A stretch of 64,000 bases of DNA from an uncultured Prevotellaceae bacterium (GCA_947166305.1 CAMVDV010000006.1:1-64000); one strand, 5' to 3'; counted from the stretch's first letter, positions 17,345 through 27,121 are shown. Numbers and translations: made by a program. Notes: generated by a model from the letters alone, not told the origin.

Positions 17345-19723
17345 TTAAGCCTTTGCCAGATAGTCCTGCATGGCAGCGGCAGCACGACGTCCGTCGCCCA
17401 TGGCCAGGATGACCGTTGCGCCGCCGCGCACGATGTCGCCTCCGGCAAAGATAGTCGGGATGTTGGTCTGCATACCGTCGTTCACCACGATGGTGTTCTT
17501 GCGACCAAGCTCCAGACCCTGTATCGAGGTGGGCACAAGCGGGTTGGGGCTGACGCCGACAGCCACGATGGCCTGGTCGATGGCGATGGTCTCGGTGGCT
17601 CCCTCGATGGGCACCGGCGAGCGTCGACCGCTGGCATCAGGCTCGCCAAGCTCCATCTTCTGGAGCACCACTTCGCAGACGTTGCCCTTCTCATCGGCAT
17701 GATATTCAATGGGATTATGCAGGGTGAGGAACTCTATGCCCTCCTCTTTGGCGTGTTTCACCTCTTCCAGACGGGCAGGCATCTCTTCCTCGCTCCTTCG
17801 GTAAGCGATGAACACACGCTCTGCACCCAGTCGCTTGGCGGTGCGGCAGCTGTCCATGGCGGTGTTTCCTCCGCCCACCACCATCACGCGCTTCGCTTTC
17901 CGTATGGGTGTGGCAAAGTCGGGATTGCTCGCATCCATGAGGTTGATGCGCGTCAGGTACTCGTTGGAGGACATGATGCCGTTGGAGTTCTCGCCCGGAA
18001 TGCCCATGAAGTTGGGCAGACCGGCGCCGCTTCCCACGAAGATGCCCTTGTAGCCTTCGGCCTCAAGTTCGCTGATGGTGATAGTCTTTCCAACGACGCA
18101 ATCCTTTACAAACTTCACGCCTATCTTCTCCAGATTGTTTATCTCGACATCGACAATCGCGTTGGGCAGACGGAATTCGGGTATGCCGTACTTCAGCACG
18201 CCACCGATTTCGTGCAATGCCTCAAAGACAGTTACGTCGTAGCCGGCCTTTGCCATGTCGCCCGCGAAGCTGAGTCCCGACGGACCCGACCCGATGACGG
18301 CTATCTTCTTGCCGTTCCTTTCGGCCACCTCGGGCAGAGCCATCTGTCCGCTCTCCCTTTCGTAGTCGGCGGCAAAACGCTCCAGGTTGCCGATTGCCAC
18401 AGGCTTGGAATTCATCTTCAAATGGATGCACTGGGCTTCACACTGTTTTTCCTGAGGGCAGACGCGACCGCAAACGGCCGGCAACGCCGACGTCATCTTC
18501 AGCACACGAGCGGCCTCGAGGAACTCGCCGCGCTCGATGTTCTTGACGAACGACGGGATGTTGATGCCCACGGGACAGCCCTGCATGCACGAAGGATTGG
18601 CGCAGTCGAGGCATCGCTTTGCCTCCGTCAGCGCCTGCTCCTTGGTCAAGCCCTGGTTCACCTCCTCGGTTCTGGTCGTTGCCCTATAGACAGGATCCAG
18701 CTCAGGCATCTTCTGTCGCTCGATGGCGACGCGGTCCTTGGCCTTCATCGACTTGCGCAATTCCTCGCGCCAAGCAGAGTTGCGGTCGGTAAGAAGAGCG
18801 GCCCCCTCCCCGCTCCCCCTTTGGGGGAGTGCCTCATTGCCGCTAAGTTCTTGCTGGATTTTGGTTGAAGATGGAGCACTCCCCCAAAGGGGGAGCGGGG
18901 AGGGGGCTGATTGCCACTTCTCGTATGCCTCAAGTTCTTCCGCTTTGAACGCACCGGCTCGCTGCATCATCTCGTTGAAGTCAACTTGATGTCCGTCGAA
19001 TTCCGGTCCGTCAACGCAGACAAACTTGGTCTTTCCATCCACGCTGACGCGGCACGCACCGCACATACCCGTGCCGTCCACCATGATGGTGTTGAGGCTC
19101 ACGTCCGTCGGGATGTCGTATTTCTTGGTGAGCAAGCAGCAGAACTTCATCATGATGGCGGGTCCGATGGCAAAGCATTTGTCCACCTTCTCGCGCTGGA
19201 TGACCTCTTCCATGCCGACCGTCACCACGCCTTGCTTGCCGTAGGAGCCGTCGTCGGTCATGATGATGACCTCGTCGCTCGAGGCGCGAACCTCGTCCTC
19301 AAGTATGATGAGGTCCTTGCTCCTGCCTGCAATCACGCTGATGACCCTGTTGCCGGCGGCCTTCAGTGCCTGGATGATGGGCAACATGGGAGCAGTGCCC
19401 ACGCCGCCACCCGCGCAGAGCACGGTGCCGTAACGCTCGATGTGAGTGGCACGGCCGAGAGGTCCCACCACGTCGGCAATGAAGTCTCCCTCGTTCAATG
19501 CGCAGAGCTGACTTGTGCTGGCACCGACCGTCTGGATGACAAGCGTGATGGAACCCCTTTCTTTGTCGCTACCGGCAATCGTCAGAGGCACACGTTCGCC
19601 CTTTTCGTCCACGCGGACAATGACGAAATGACCTGCCTTGCGAGCCTTCGCAATCAGCGGCGCTTCCACATCCAAGCGGAAAACCTTCTCGCTGAACTGA
19701 ACTTTCTTGACAATCTTAAACAT
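17345..19723 (-). CDS. Fused ferredoxin-NADP reductase/glutamate-synthase-like flavoprotein (NfnA-NfnB type)
   Basis: The 792-residue protein joins two subunits. Residues 1-270 are a ferredoxin-reductase/dihydroorotate dehydrogenase B electron-transfer type module (GGGVGTAPMLPIIQAL for NAD binding; CGACRVSVDG near the iron-sulfur site). Residues from about 320 are a glutamate-synthase small-subunit-like module, with CANPSCMQGCPVGINIP for 4Fe-4S clusters, FAD loop GSGPSGLSFAGDMAKAGY and NADPH loop VVGGGNTAMDSCRTA. Separate NfnA and NfnB form an electron-bifurcating transhydrogenase; fused versions occur in Bacteroidetes. A nested palindrome (18801-18907) encodes the junction, residues about 273-308. 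Confidence 0.88.
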   Translation of the reverse strand: MFKIVKKVQFSEKVFRLDVEAPLIAKARKAGHFVIVRVDEKGERVPLTIAGSDKERGSITLVIQTVGASTSQLCALNEGDFIADVVGPLGRATHIERYGTVLCAGGGVGTAPMLPIIQALKAAGNRVISVIAGRSKDLIILEDEVRASSDEVIIMTDDGSYGKQGVVTVGMEEVIQREKVDKCFAIGPAIMMKFCCLLTKKYDIPTDVSLNTIMVDGTGMCGACRVSVDGKTKFVCVDGPEFDGHQVDFNEMMQRAGAFKAEELEAYEKWQSAPSPLPLWGSAPSSTKIQQELSGNEALPQRGSGEGAALLTDRNSAWREELRKSMKAKDRVAIERQKMPELDPVYRATTRTEEVNQGLTKEQALTEAKRCLDCANPSCMQGCPVGINIPSFVKNIERGEFLEAARVLKMTSALPAVCGRVCPQEKQCEAQCIHLKMNSKPVAIGNLERFAADYERESGQMALPEVAERNGKKIAVIGSGPSGLSFAGDMAKAGYDVTVFEALHEIGGVLKYGIPEFRLPNAIVDVEINNLEKIGVKFVKDCVVGKTITISELEAEGYKGIFVGSGAGLPNFMGIPGENSNGIMSSNEYLTRINLMDASNPDFATPIRKAKRVMVVGGGNTAMDSCRTAKRLGAERVFIAYRRSEEEMPARLEEVKHAKEEGIEFLTLHNPIEYHADEKGNVCEVVLQKMELGEPDASGRRSPVPIEGATETIAIDQAIVAVGVSPNPLVPTSIQGLELGRKNTIVVNDGMQTNIPTIFAGGDIVRGGATVILAMGDGRRAAAAMQDYLAKA
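18801..18907. repeat. Nested-palindrome element inside the Nfn-like fusion gene
   Basis: Arms 18801-18832 and 18876-18907 are perfect 32-base inverted repeats. Each arm itself folds as CTCCCCC-TTT-GGGGGAG. The middle contains GCCGCTAAG. It is read through in frame as a Ser-Pro-Leu-Pro-Leu-Trp-Gly and Leu-Pro-Gln-Arg-Gly rich linker. Related copies are at 48143-48227 and 63542-63609. Confidence 0.85.
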
Positions 19724-19751
19724 AACTTATCCTGTTTACAATCTTTTATAT

Positions 19752-21071
19752 TCAATCGATTATCTCGCAACCCATGTAGGGGACAAGGGCTTTGGGGACG
19801 CGGATGCCTTGTTCCGTCTGGTTGTTCTCGAGGATGGATGCCACGATGCGAGGCAGGGCGAGGGCTGAGCCATTGAGAGTGTGGCAGAGTTCTGTCTTGC
19901 CTGTGGCGGTGCGACGAACGCGACACTTGAGGCGGTTGGCCTGATAAGTGTCGAAGTTCGAGACGGAGCTGACCTCGAGCCAACGCTTTTGTGCCTCGCT
20001 GTAGACCTCGAAGTCGTAGCAGATGGCGCTGGTGAAACTCTGGTCGCCACCGCAGAGGCGGAGGATGCGATAGGGAAGCTCGAGCTTCTTCAGCAGGCCT
20101 TCCACGTGTTCGAGCATCTCTTTGTGGCTCTCGGCACTGTGTTCGGGCGTGTCGATTCTCACGATTTCTATCTTGCTGAACTCGTGCAAACGGTTCAGTC
20201 CACGCACGTCCTTGCCATAGCTTCCTGCTTCGCGACGGAAACATTGTGTGTATGCACAGTTCTTGATGGGCAAGTCTTTCTCGTCGAGAATCACGTCGCG
20301 ATAGATGTTCGTCACAGGCACCTCGGCCGTCGGAATGAGGTAGAGGTCGTCCACCTCGCAGTGATACATCTGTCCTTCTTTGTCCGGGAGCTGTCCTGTG
20401 CCATAGCCTGAAGCAGCGTTTACAACGGTAGGAGGCATAATCTCCTCGTAGCCAGACTTCTGTGCTTCGTCCAAGAAGAAATCAATTAACGCGCGTTGAA
20501 GCCTTGCGCCTTTGCCTCTGTAAACAGGAAATCCTGCTCCGGAGATCTTCACTCCCAGGTCGAAGTCGATGAGATTGTACTTCTTGGCGAGTTCCCAATG
20601 CGGAAGTTTGGCGGTTTCGACAACGGGGTTAGCGTCCCAATTGCCTACCGTGTCCTTGCCGATGACGCATTCCTTGAGGTTGGACTTCACGACCCAGTTG
20701 TCTTCGGCACACGTTCCCTCGGGCACTTCGTCGTAGGGAATGTTGGGAATCTGACAGAGCAGTCGGGTCATTTCCTGCTCGGCGGTCTCCTTCTTGTTCT
20801 CCAGTTCCTTGCTGGTTTCCTTGAGGGCGGCAACCTTTGTCTTGACTTCTTCGGCCTCGTCGCGCTTGCCTTGCTTCATGAGCATACCAATCTCGGCAGC
20901 CAGCTTCTTGGCTGCGGAGAGGTTTTGGTCAAGCTCAGTCTGAGCCTGCCTGCGTGCTTTATCTACCGAGATGACTTCTTCGATGGCCTGACGTGCGCCG
21001 TCGAAATGCTTCTTCTCAAGTCCGGCGATGACTCGCTCGGTCTGTTCTGTGATGAGTTTTAGTGTTAACAT
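19752..21071 (-). CDS. serS: Seryl-tRNA synthetase
   Basis: This 439-residue class II enzyme charges tRNA-Ser. It has the N-terminal coiled-coil tRNA-binding arm (about 30-105, AAEIGMLMKQGKRDEAEEVK) and the class II core: motif 2 CFRREAGSYGKDVRGLNRLHEF (about 277) and motif 3 near LNGSALALPRIVASILENNQ (about 400). Length matches the family. The gene ends 28 bases before the Nfn-like start; the two may share a transcript. Confidence 0.96.
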   Translation of the reverse strand: MLTLKLITEQTERVIAGLEKKHFDGARQAIEEVISVDKARRQAQTELDQNLSAAKKLAAEIGMLMKQGKRDEAEEVKTKVAALKETSKELENKKETAEQEMTRLLCQIPNIPYDEVPEGTCAEDNWVVKSNLKECVIGKDTVGNWDANPVVETAKLPHWELAKKYNLIDFDLGVKISGAGFPVYRGKGARLQRALIDFFLDEAQKSGYEEIMPPTVVNAASGYGTGQLPDKEGQMYHCEVDDLYLIPTAEVPVTNIYRDVILDEKDLPIKNCAYTQCFRREAGSYGKDVRGLNRLHEFSKIEIVRIDTPEHSAESHKEMLEHVEGLLKKLELPYRILRLCGGDQSFTSAICYDFEVYSEAQKRWLEVSSVSNFDTYQANRLKCRVRRTATGKTELCHTLNGSALALPRIVASILENNQTEQGIRVPKALVPYMGCEIID

Positions 21072-21209
21072 CTTGTATATTTACGATTTGACGATTTACT
21101 ATTTACGATTTATTAACGAGTTGACAAGTTGTTTGTGAGTTGACGAGTTGACGAGTTTGAACCTTTTATCTTTTTAACCTTTTAACTTTTTAACTTTTCA
21201 CCTTTTCCT

Positions 21210-21893
21210 TCAGAACGGCAGCCAGACGAATGCGGCTGCGTCCCAGAGGGCATGACTGATGATGATAGCTTTCAGATGATTCGGCATGAGCCAGTAGAGT
21301 CCTCCCCATGCGATGCCGCAGACCATGGCAGCCATGATGAGCATGAAATTGCCCGAAGGCAGATGGACTGCTGTGTAGCAGGTCGTGGTGAGCAGGAAGG
21401 CGACGAACGGCGAACGCCATTTGGCGAGCGTACGCTGCACATAGCCTCGCCAGAATATCTCTTCAGCAGGGCCGATGACAAACAACAAGAGTAGGGCAAG
21501 CAGGGTAGGCGAGAAGCCTTCCTTCATATTATAAATAAGGTTTACCTGTGCGCGCGAGAAGGAAAAAAGGAGTTGCGAGAGCTTGTCGCCGACGAAGAAT
21601 ACGCCCCACAATGCAGCTGCGATGGCAATGCCAAGCAGACAGGTGAAGGTGGCAGGCGGCGTGTCGTAGGCAGAAGCGTTGGGACCAAGGCATTCTTTTC
21701 CACCAAAGACGAAGGCGAGGCAGGTGAGGAGGAGGGCCGAACAAGTCATGCAGACCCAGAAGTTCACATGTGGGGCCGTCCAGGGTAAGAACATGACGAA
21801 CCACAGCGATGCAGCGACGAGCAGGCTCGCGACGAGTCCGATTTTGCCGCGCCAAACGTGTCGTCCGGAATGTTCTGCTGTGTAGTTCTTCAT
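21210..21893 (-). CDS. CPBP (Abi) family intramembrane metalloprotease
   Basis: The 227-residue membrane protein has about six hydrophobic helices and the three CPBP motifs: EEIFWRGYVQ (catalytic Glu-Glu and Arg, about 149), TAVHLPSGN (His, about 176) and ISHALWDAAAF (His/Asp, about 212). Relatives are Rce1-like proteases that cut within membranes and are often tied to processing of peptides or to immunity; the substrate here is unknown. The Met at 21893 is preferred to 21914, which would start inside array C. Confidence 0.88.
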   Translation of the reverse strand: MKNYTAEHSGRHVWRGKIGLVASLLVAASLWFVMFLPWTAPHVNFWVCMTCSALLLTCLAFVFGGKECLGPNASAYDTPPATFTCLLGIAIAAALWGVFFVGDKLSQLLFSFSRAQVNLIYNMKEGFSPTLLALLLLFVIGPAEEIFWRGYVQRTLAKWRSPFVAFLLTTTCYTAVHLPSGNFMLIMAAMVCGIAWGGLYWLMPNHLKAIIISHALWDAAAFVWLPF

Positions 21894-21898
21894 CTTAA

Positions 21899-21964
21899 CG
21901 TGTTTAGTTTGCAAACTAACCGTGTTTAGTTGGCCATTTTAACGTGTTTAGTTTTCTGTCGGAT
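21899..21964. repeat. 22-bp tandem array C, three units
   Basis: Units at 21899, 21921 and 21943 each begin CGTGTTTAGTT. The first continues as a full dyad, GTTTGCAAAC. The array fills the short gap between the CPBP gene start and the menA stop. Confidence 0.85.
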
Positions 21965-21968
21965 GCTG

Positions 21969-22859
21969 TCAAGTCATGGCTTCGATGACGAGACCGACGG
22001 TAAGCAAAAGGCTGAAAGCCAGTTGAAGCTTGGCAGTCGCCTCGTCGAGCGTGGCAATAGCCTTGATGCCTTCACGCCTGCACGAAAGCATCTGCCTGCT
22101 GTTGCCGATGGCCAGCGGAGCCGTGATGAGGGCAAGCAAAGCCCAAGGACTCACATGCCCCAACGTGACTGTCAGCAGAAGCCAACAGTAGGGGAGAATC
22201 ATCTCGAAGAGATAGATGCCGATGGCTGTCGTTCTGCCCGTCAGCAAAGCAAACGTTCGGATGCCGGCACGGCGGTCAGTCTCGATGTCGCGCGAATTGT
22301 TGGCATGGAGGATGGCAACCGTGATGCATCCCACCGGAACGGCAAGCCAGAGGACCTCCGGCACGACCTCTCCCGAGCAGATAAACGTCGTGCCGAGCAT
22401 CGGAAGGAGTGCATAGCAAGCCATGATGACGAGGTCGCCCAGGGCGGCATACTTTAAGGGAGGATAGAGCAAGGACAGTGCGATGCCGGTCAAGCCGAAC
22501 CAAAGTAGCGGCAGACCCGTCAGGCATACCATGATGATGCCCATCAGTACGGCAGCCACTTGCAGCGAGACGGAGAGACGGAACACTTCCTTCGGCGTGA
22601 ACAGCCCGTCGGTGAGGATGCGCACGCCGTAGGTGTCGTCGGCATCAACGCCTTTCTTGAAGTCGTGATAGTCGCTCCAGACGTTGCCGGCAGCATGGAT
22701 CAGCACGATGTTCACCAGTGCCATGATGCCCAGCCACCACTTCACCTCCATGCCTTCAGCCCAGAGGAACATCATCGCCACGAGCACAGGCATGGTCGAT
22801 GCAGGGAACGACCAAGGCCTGGTTGCCAGCACCCAATCTCTTATCGTGTGAGACTTCAT
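21969..22859 (-). CDS. menA: 1,4-dihydroxy-2-naphthoate polyprenyltransferase (UbiA family)
   Basis: The 296-residue integral membrane enzyme attaches the prenyl chain in menaquinone synthesis. It has about eight helices and the two Mg-diphosphate motifs: NVWSDYHDFKKGVD (about 59-72) and NNSRDIETDRRAG (about 188-200). The opening RDWVLATRPWSFPAS is typical of MenA. It stands apart from other men genes in this window. Assignment to MenA rather than another UbiA transferase rests on the motifs and phylum. Confidence 0.88.
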   Translation of the reverse strand: MKSHTIRDWVLATRPWSFPASTMPVLVAMMFLWAEGMEVKWWLGIMALVNIVLIHAAGNVWSDYHDFKKGVDADDTYGVRILTDGLFTPKEVFRLSVSLQVAAVLMGIIMVCLTGLPLLWFGLTGIALSLLYPPLKYAALGDLVIMACYALLPMLGTTFICSGEVVPEVLWLAVPVGCITVAILHANNSRDIETDRRAGIRTFALLTGRTTAIGIYLFEMILPYCWLLLTVTLGHVSPWALLALITAPLAIGNSRQMLSCRREGIKAIATLDEATAKLQLAFSLLLTVGLVIEAMT

Positions 22860-22964
22860 GTTTAATTCGTAATTCTCAATTCATAATTCATAATTGTGCG
22901 TGATGCCTTGGGCGTAGCCTTATTGTGAATTATGAATTATGCATTATGCGTTATAATAAAGCAT

Positions 22965-22996
22965 AGTCCCCTCAAAGCTTGAAGCATGAGGGGACT
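22965..22996. terminator. Terminator after rpmA
   Basis: AGTCCCCTCA at 22965-22974 pairs with TGAGGGGACT at 22987-22996. On the minus strand it follows rpmA by 45 bases and leads into TATGCTTTATT. The adjoining 22864-22950 holds AT-rich inverted simple repeats (AATTCATAATT/AATTATGAATT). Confidence 0.75.
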
Positions 22997-23039
22997 TTGC
23001 CTAATTTGTGAATGTTTGTCTAAAGATGAGCATACGCCC

Positions 23040-23303
23040 TTATGCCTCAGCCGTAGGAACAACACTTACAGTACTGCGGTCGAGACGACCTTTCCTGAAT
23101 TGTACCGTTCCGTCAACGAGAGCATAAAGCGTGTTGTCTTTGCCCATACCAACGTTAGTTCCGGGATAGTGACGTGTGCCGCGCTGACGGACGATGACAT
23201 TGCCTGCGATGCACTTCTCGCCACCGAAAATCTTAACACCAAGTCTCTGAGCAGCCGATTCGCGACCGTTCTTAGAACTACCTACACCTTTTTTATGTGC
23301 CAT
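23040..23303 (-). CDS. rpmA: 50S ribosomal protein L27
   Basis: The 87-residue protein begins [24 protein letters not shown], typical of L27, and has no N-terminal extension of the Firmicutes type. It helps position tRNA at the peptidyl transferase centre. It lies 26 bases downstream of rplU, the conserved L21-L27 pair. Confidence 0.97.
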   Translation of the reverse strand: MAHKKGVGSSKNGRESAAQRLGVKIFGGEKCIAGNVIVRQRGTRHYPGTNVGMGKDNTLYALVDGTVQFRKGRLDRSTVSVVPTAEA

Positions 23304-23329
23304 TTTGTTAAGTTTTTAGCGGTTAAACA

Positions 23330-23644
23330 TTAAGCATTGATTCCCTTGATGGTCAGTTCGGTGAACTGCTGGCGATGTCCGTTGAGCTTGCGATAGCCCT
23401 TGCGACGCTTCTTGTGGAAGACGAGCACTTTGTCGCCCTTGACCAGAGGAGAAACAACTTCGGCCGTAACCTTTGCGCCAGCCACTGTGGGAGTTCCCAC
23501 CGTGATGGTGCCATTGTCGACCAACAACACATTCTCAAATTCAACAGTCTGCCCTGCTTCTGCATCGGCAATGTGGTGAACGAAGAGCTTCTTGCCTTCC
23601 TCCACACGGAACTGCTGACCGTTAATCTCTACGATTGCGTACAT
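23330..23644 (-). CDS. rplU: 50S ribosomal protein L21
   Basis: The 104-residue protein begins [19 protein letters not shown] and ends in the family motif [21 protein letters not shown]; it binds 23S rRNA. It heads a two-gene operon with rpmA. A TACCTTTG box is at 23733-23740, about 90 bases upstream. Confidence 0.97.
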   Translation of the reverse strand: MYAIVEINGQQFRVEEGKKLFVHHIADAEAGQTVEFENVLLVDNGTITVGTPTVAGAKVTAEVVSPLVKGDKVLVFHKKRRKGYRKLNGHRQQFTELTIKGINA

Positions 23645-23732
23645 TTTTAATTATTATTATAACGGGTTTGACCGTAGGGCGGAGACAGCTCGTGTCTCAC
23701 TTATTCTTGCCTACTACGGCATAAATCGGGTG

Positions 23733-23740
23733 CAAAGGTA
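23733..23740 (-). promoter_or_regulatory. Promoter -7 box of rplU-rpmA
   Basis: TACCTTTG on the minus strand in an otherwise short gap between mtgA and rplU. Confidence 0.65.
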
Positions 23741-23805
23741 CGCTTTTTCCTGCTTTCTGCCAAATGTTTGGGGCTTTTTTTTTCGCTATTTGCGTTGCAG
23801 AGGCG

Positions 23806-24501
23806 TCATTTTTCTTCCTTTTTCGTCGGGAAGACATCAATGTGGCGCATTTGTCGCATGATAGCAGTCTGCCTGCGAAGCATATAGGAGGAAGGATTTC
23901 GGCTGCTGTACTTGAGCGGATTGGGGAGTGTGGCGGCGATGAGCGCACAGTTGGGACGACTCAGGAGCCTTGCGCTGTAGCCGAAGTGTTGCTGTGCCAC
24001 GGCTTCGGCTCCATAGATGCCGTCGCCCATCTCTATGCTGTTGAGATAGACCTCCATGATGCGTTCCTTGCCCCAGATGTACTCGATGAGGATGGTGAAA
24101 TAAGCCTCAAGTCCCTTGCGCAGCCAGCTTGCTCCGGGCCAAAGGAACACGTTCTTTGCCGTTTGCTGCGAGATGGTGCTGCCTCCACGGAAGCGTCGTC
24201 CGCTGCGTCGCTCTTCGATGGTTTTGTTTATCTCGATGAAGTCGAAACCATTGTGCGTGAGGAAGCGCTGGTCTTCGCTTGCCATGACTGCCACCGGCAT
24301 GTAGATACTCATGGAGTCGAGCGGCACCCAGTGATGCTTGAGGCGCAGTGTTTCGCCACGGCCCACCTGCTGAAAGCAGCGGATGAACATGAGCGGCGTG
24401 ACATAGACAGGGCACCACTTGTATATTAAAACAGCGAGGATTGTGCTCCCAAAGAAGAGGAGCACAATCCTTCGCAATAGAATCTGAAGTTTTTTCATCA
24501 A
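23806..24501 (-). CDS. mtgA: Monofunctional peptidoglycan glycosyltransferase
   Basis: The 231-residue enzyme polymerises lipid II into glycan strands. It has one N-terminal membrane helix (IVLLFFGSTILAVLIYKW) and a GT51 domain: catalytic Glu in ASEDQRFLTHNGFD (about 75), RGGSTISQQTAKNVFLWPG (about 104), KERIMEVYLNSIEMGDGIYGAEA (about 143). There is no transpeptidase domain and length matches MtgA. It lies between the OmpA-like gene and the rplU promoter. Confidence 0.93.
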   Translation of the reverse strand: MMKKLQILLRRIVLLFFGSTILAVLIYKWCPVYVTPLMFIRCFQQVGRGETLRLKHHWVPLDSMSIYMPVAVMASEDQRFLTHNGFDFIEINKTIEERRSGRRFRGGSTISQQTAKNVFLWPGASWLRKGLEAYFTILIEYIWGKERIMEVYLNSIEMGDGIYGAEAVAQQHFGYSARLLSRPNCALIAATLPNPLKYSSRNPSSYMLRRQTAIMRQMRHIDVFPTKKEEK

Positions 24502-24572
24502 AGTATGTTTCCTTGGAAAGCCCGAGAGTTCCTGAATCGCTTCAGTAGAGTCGAGGACTTGGCGGAAGGGAA

Positions 24573-25313
24573 TTACTTCAGCGTGCCTGCGTTGGCAGCA
24601 TCGATCATGGCCTGGCTTGCATAGAGATACACCTCCACGCGGCGGTTCTGCTGCTTGCCTGCGGCTGTAGAGTTGTCGGCAACGGGATTGCTCTCACCGA
24701 GGCCTACCACTTCCTTTATCTGCTTGGCGGCAGCACCATTCTTCTGGAGGAAGTTGCTGACAGCCTCTGCACGCTGCTCCGAAAGCTTCTGGTTGGCAGC
24801 CACGCTCTGCTCTGCCGTCTTGCCCTTCCAAGGGTCATTGTCCGTGTAACCCACGATGCCTACATTCATGTCGGCATTGGGAGCGAGGACGTTAGTGGCG
24901 AACTGAATGAGCGAGCTTTGTGCTGCTGCGTTGAGCACAGACTTGCCGCTCTGGAAGAGTATGCCGCTGTCGAACGTCACCTTCACAGCCTGATAGCCGT
25001 TCTGGTCGACTGCATCGGAGACTTGTGCGTTGGCGATGGCTTCGGCTTCCTTCTTGGCCTTGTCCATCTTCTTGCCGATAAGCACACCGGCTGTCGTACC
25101 GCCTGCTGCGCCTACGCCAGCACCGATGGCTGCACCGAGCTTTGCACCGCTCGAACCATTGATGAGGGCACCGATGGCTGCACCAAGGCCTGCGCCCAAT
25201 GCACCGCCGCCGGCACCGCCGATGAGTCCGCCTTTAGTCGTGTTGTTCATGTTGCAGCCGGAGAGCACCAAGGCCATTGCCAAGGCACCCAGGATGATTT
25301 TCTTTGCTTTCAT
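24573..25313 (-). CDS. OmpA-family lipoprotein with glycine zipper
   Basis: The 246-residue protein has a lipoprotein signal (LVLSGC, lipid Cys at 20), a glycine-zipper region (GGLIGGAGGGALGAGLGAAIGALI, residues 29-90) and a C-terminal OmpA peptidoglycan-binding domain (GYTDNDPWKGKTAEQSVAANQKLSEQRAEAVSNFL; then NRRVEVYL). It probably tethers the outer membrane to the wall. It is a single gene with a TACCTTTG promoter at 25375-25382. Confidence 0.9.
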   Translation of the reverse strand: MKAKKIILGALAMALVLSGCNMNNTTKGGLIGGAGGGALGAGLGAAIGALINGSSGAKLGAAIGAGVGAAGGTTAGVLIGKKMDKAKKEAEAIANAQVSDAVDQNGYQAVKVTFDSGILFQSGKSVLNAAAQSSLIQFATNVLAPNADMNVGIVGYTDNDPWKGKTAEQSVAANQKLSEQRAEAVSNFLQKNGAAAKQIKEVVGLGESNPVADNSTAAGKQQNRRVEVYLYASQAMIDAANAGTLK

Positions 25314-25374
25314 TTCTGTTGTTTAATTAAATGTTAGTACTCTTTGTAGTTCTCTTTTTACCTTAAATCAAGTG

Positions 25375-25382
25375 CAAAGGTA
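25375..25382 (-). promoter_or_regulatory. Promoter -7 box of the OmpA-like gene
   Basis: TACCTTTG on the minus strand, 62 bases before the start codon. Confidence 0.65.
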
Positions 25383-25445
25383 CAAAAAAATGAACAATGG
25401 CGGATGAAGAACGACAAATTATTTTCTTCTTATCCATTTTTTTCG

Positions 25446-25453
25446 TACTTTTG
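25446..25453 (+). promoter_or_regulatory. Promoter -7 box of proS
   Basis: TACTTTTG on the plus strand. Transcription would start about 25459, giving a leader of about 180 bases that contains array D. Confidence 0.6.
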
Positions 25454-25507
25454 CAGTCGCAAAAAGGCTGAGAGAAGCCCTCTGGCCGCCCGTCTGCCAT
25501 GGTTTGC

Positions 25508-25617
25508 CATAGGAGGCCGGCAATCTCCGCAGGCGACGATTGGCAACGCAGCACGCGGCGACGGGCAACGCAGCACGCGACGATGCCAATCTCCGTACGC
25601 GACGTTTTCAGACACTA
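25508..25617. repeat. 22-bp tandem array D, four to five units
   Basis: Units at 25530, 25552, 25574 and 25596 (a weaker one at 25508) share (C/T)A(C/G)GCGACG or CACGCGGCGACG cores and GGCAACGCAG or CCAATCTCCG ends. The array lies in the proS leader, between promoter and start codon. Confidence 0.8.
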
Positions 25618-25639
25618 CATTATATAATAACTCACATAT

Positions 25640-27121
25640 ATGGCAAAAGAATTGGATTTCCTCACCAAGAGGAGTGAGGACTACAGCAAATGGTACAACG
25701 AACTGGTGGTGAAGGCCGACCTGGCTGAGCAGAGCGACGTGCGCGGATGCATGGTCATTAAGCCCTATGGATACGCCATCTGGGAGAAGATGCAGCGCAC
25801 GCTCGACGATATGTTCAAGCAGACTGGCGTGCAGAACGCCTATTTCCCGCTGCTCATCCCCAAGAGTTTCCTGTCAAAAGAAGCAGAGCATGTGGAAGGC
25901 TTCGCCAAGGAATGTGCCGTGGTGACGCACTACAGGCTCAAGACAAACGAGACGCACGACGGCGTGGTTGTCGATCCGGCAGCCCGGCTTGAAGAGGAAC
26001 TCATCATCCGACCCACGTCGGAAACCATCATCTGGAACACATTCAGGAACTGGATTCACTCTTATCGTGACCTGCCGCTGCTGGTCAATCAGTGGTGCAA
26101 CGTCATGCGTTGGGAGATGCGCACACGTCTCTTTCTCCGCACCAGCGAGTTCCTTTGGCAAGAAGGTCACACGGCCCATGCCACTCGCGAAGAGGCAGAG
26201 GCCCGCGCTCAGCAGATGCTCAAGGTTTACGCCACGTTCGCCGAAGACTACATGGCCGTGCCGGTCATCCAAGGTGTCAAGAGCGAGACGGAACGCTTCG
26301 CAGGCGCACTCGACACTTATACCATCGAGGCTATGATGCAGGACGGCAAGGCGCTGCAGAGCGGCACAAGCCATTTCCTCGGACAGAACTTCGGAAAAGC
26401 CTTCGAGGTGCAGTTCCTCAACAAGGAGAACAAGCCCGAATATGCCTGGGCAACCTCGTGGGGCGTGAGCACAAGGCTCATGGGAGCGCTCATCATGACG
26501 CACAGCGACGACAATGGCCTCGTGCTGCCTCCGGCATTGGCACCTGTCCAGGTCGTCATCATCCCCATCGGCGGCAAGCCGGAACAAATGGCAGCCATCG
26601 ACGCTGCCGTGGCGCCGATTGCCGACGAGCTGAGGCAAAAAGGCATCAGCGTCAAGTATGACAACGCCGACAACAAGCGTCCGGGCTTCAAGTTTGCCGA
26701 CTACGAATTGAAAGGTGTGCCTGTACGTCTTGTCCTCGGTGCAAGGGACTTGGAGAACGGCACCGTCGAAGTGATGCGCCGCGACACGCTCGAGAAGGAG
26801 ACGCTCCCGCTGGAAGGCATTGCCGCCCACGTCGAACAGCTCCTCGGCGACATTCAGAAGAACATCTTCGAAAAGGCAAAAACTTTCCGCGACGCACACA
26901 TTTACGAGTGCGACGACTACGAAGAATTCAAGCAGCGCGTCAAGGACGGAGGCTTCTTCCTCTGCCACTGGGATGGCACTGCCGAGACAGAAGCCCGCAT
27001 CAAGGAAGAGACGCAGGCCACCATCCGCTGCGTGCCCTTCGGCTTCGAGCAGACACCCGGCGTGGATATGGTGACAGGAAAGCCCAGCAAGGCGCGTGTC
27101 CTCATCGCAAGAAGCTATTGA
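25640..27121 (+). CDS. proS: Prolyl-tRNA synthetase
   Basis: This 493-residue class II synthetase has no INS editing domain between motifs 2 and 3 and is of the eukaryote/archaeal-like (ProS type 3) form common in Bacteroidetes. Visible are motif 1 ([19 protein letters not shown]), motif 2 ([33 protein letters not shown], about 150), the anticodon-binding domain from about 300 and the C-terminal zinc-type extension ending [11 protein letters not shown] 22-bp array lies in its leader. Confidence 0.95.
   Translation: MAKELDFLTKRSEDYSKWYNELVVKADLAEQSDVRGCMVIKPYGYAIWEKMQRTLDDMFKQTGVQNAYFPLLIPKSFLSKEAEHVEGFAKECAVVTHYRLKTNETHDGVVVDPAARLEEELIIRPTSETIIWNTFRNWIHSYRDLPLLVNQWCNVMRWEMRTRLFLRTSEFLWQEGHTAHATREEAEARAQQMLKVYATFAEDYMAVPVIQGVKSETERFAGALDTYTIEAMMQDGKALQSGTSHFLGQNFGKAFEVQFLNKENKPEYAWATSWGVSTRLMGALIMTHSDDNGLVLPPALAPVQVVIIPIGGKPEQMAAIDAAVAPIADELRQKGISVKYDNADNKRPGFKFADYELKGVPVRLVLGARDLENGTVEVMRRDTLEKETLPLEGIAAHVEQLLGDIQKNIFEKAKTFRDAHIYECDDYEEFKQRVKDGGFFLCHWDGTAETEARIKEETQATIRCVPFGFEQTPGVDMVTGKPSKARVLIARSY

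Noticed and set aside
17258-18868. Long plus-strand open frame of 536 codons
   Set aside because: It is antisense to the Nfn-like gene, whose protein has clear cofactor motifs; high GC and codon bias leave the opposite strand open.
22864-22950. AT-rich inverted repeats (AATTCATAATT type) as a MITE
   Set aside because: Low-complexity words common between genes here; no target duplication or defined ends.
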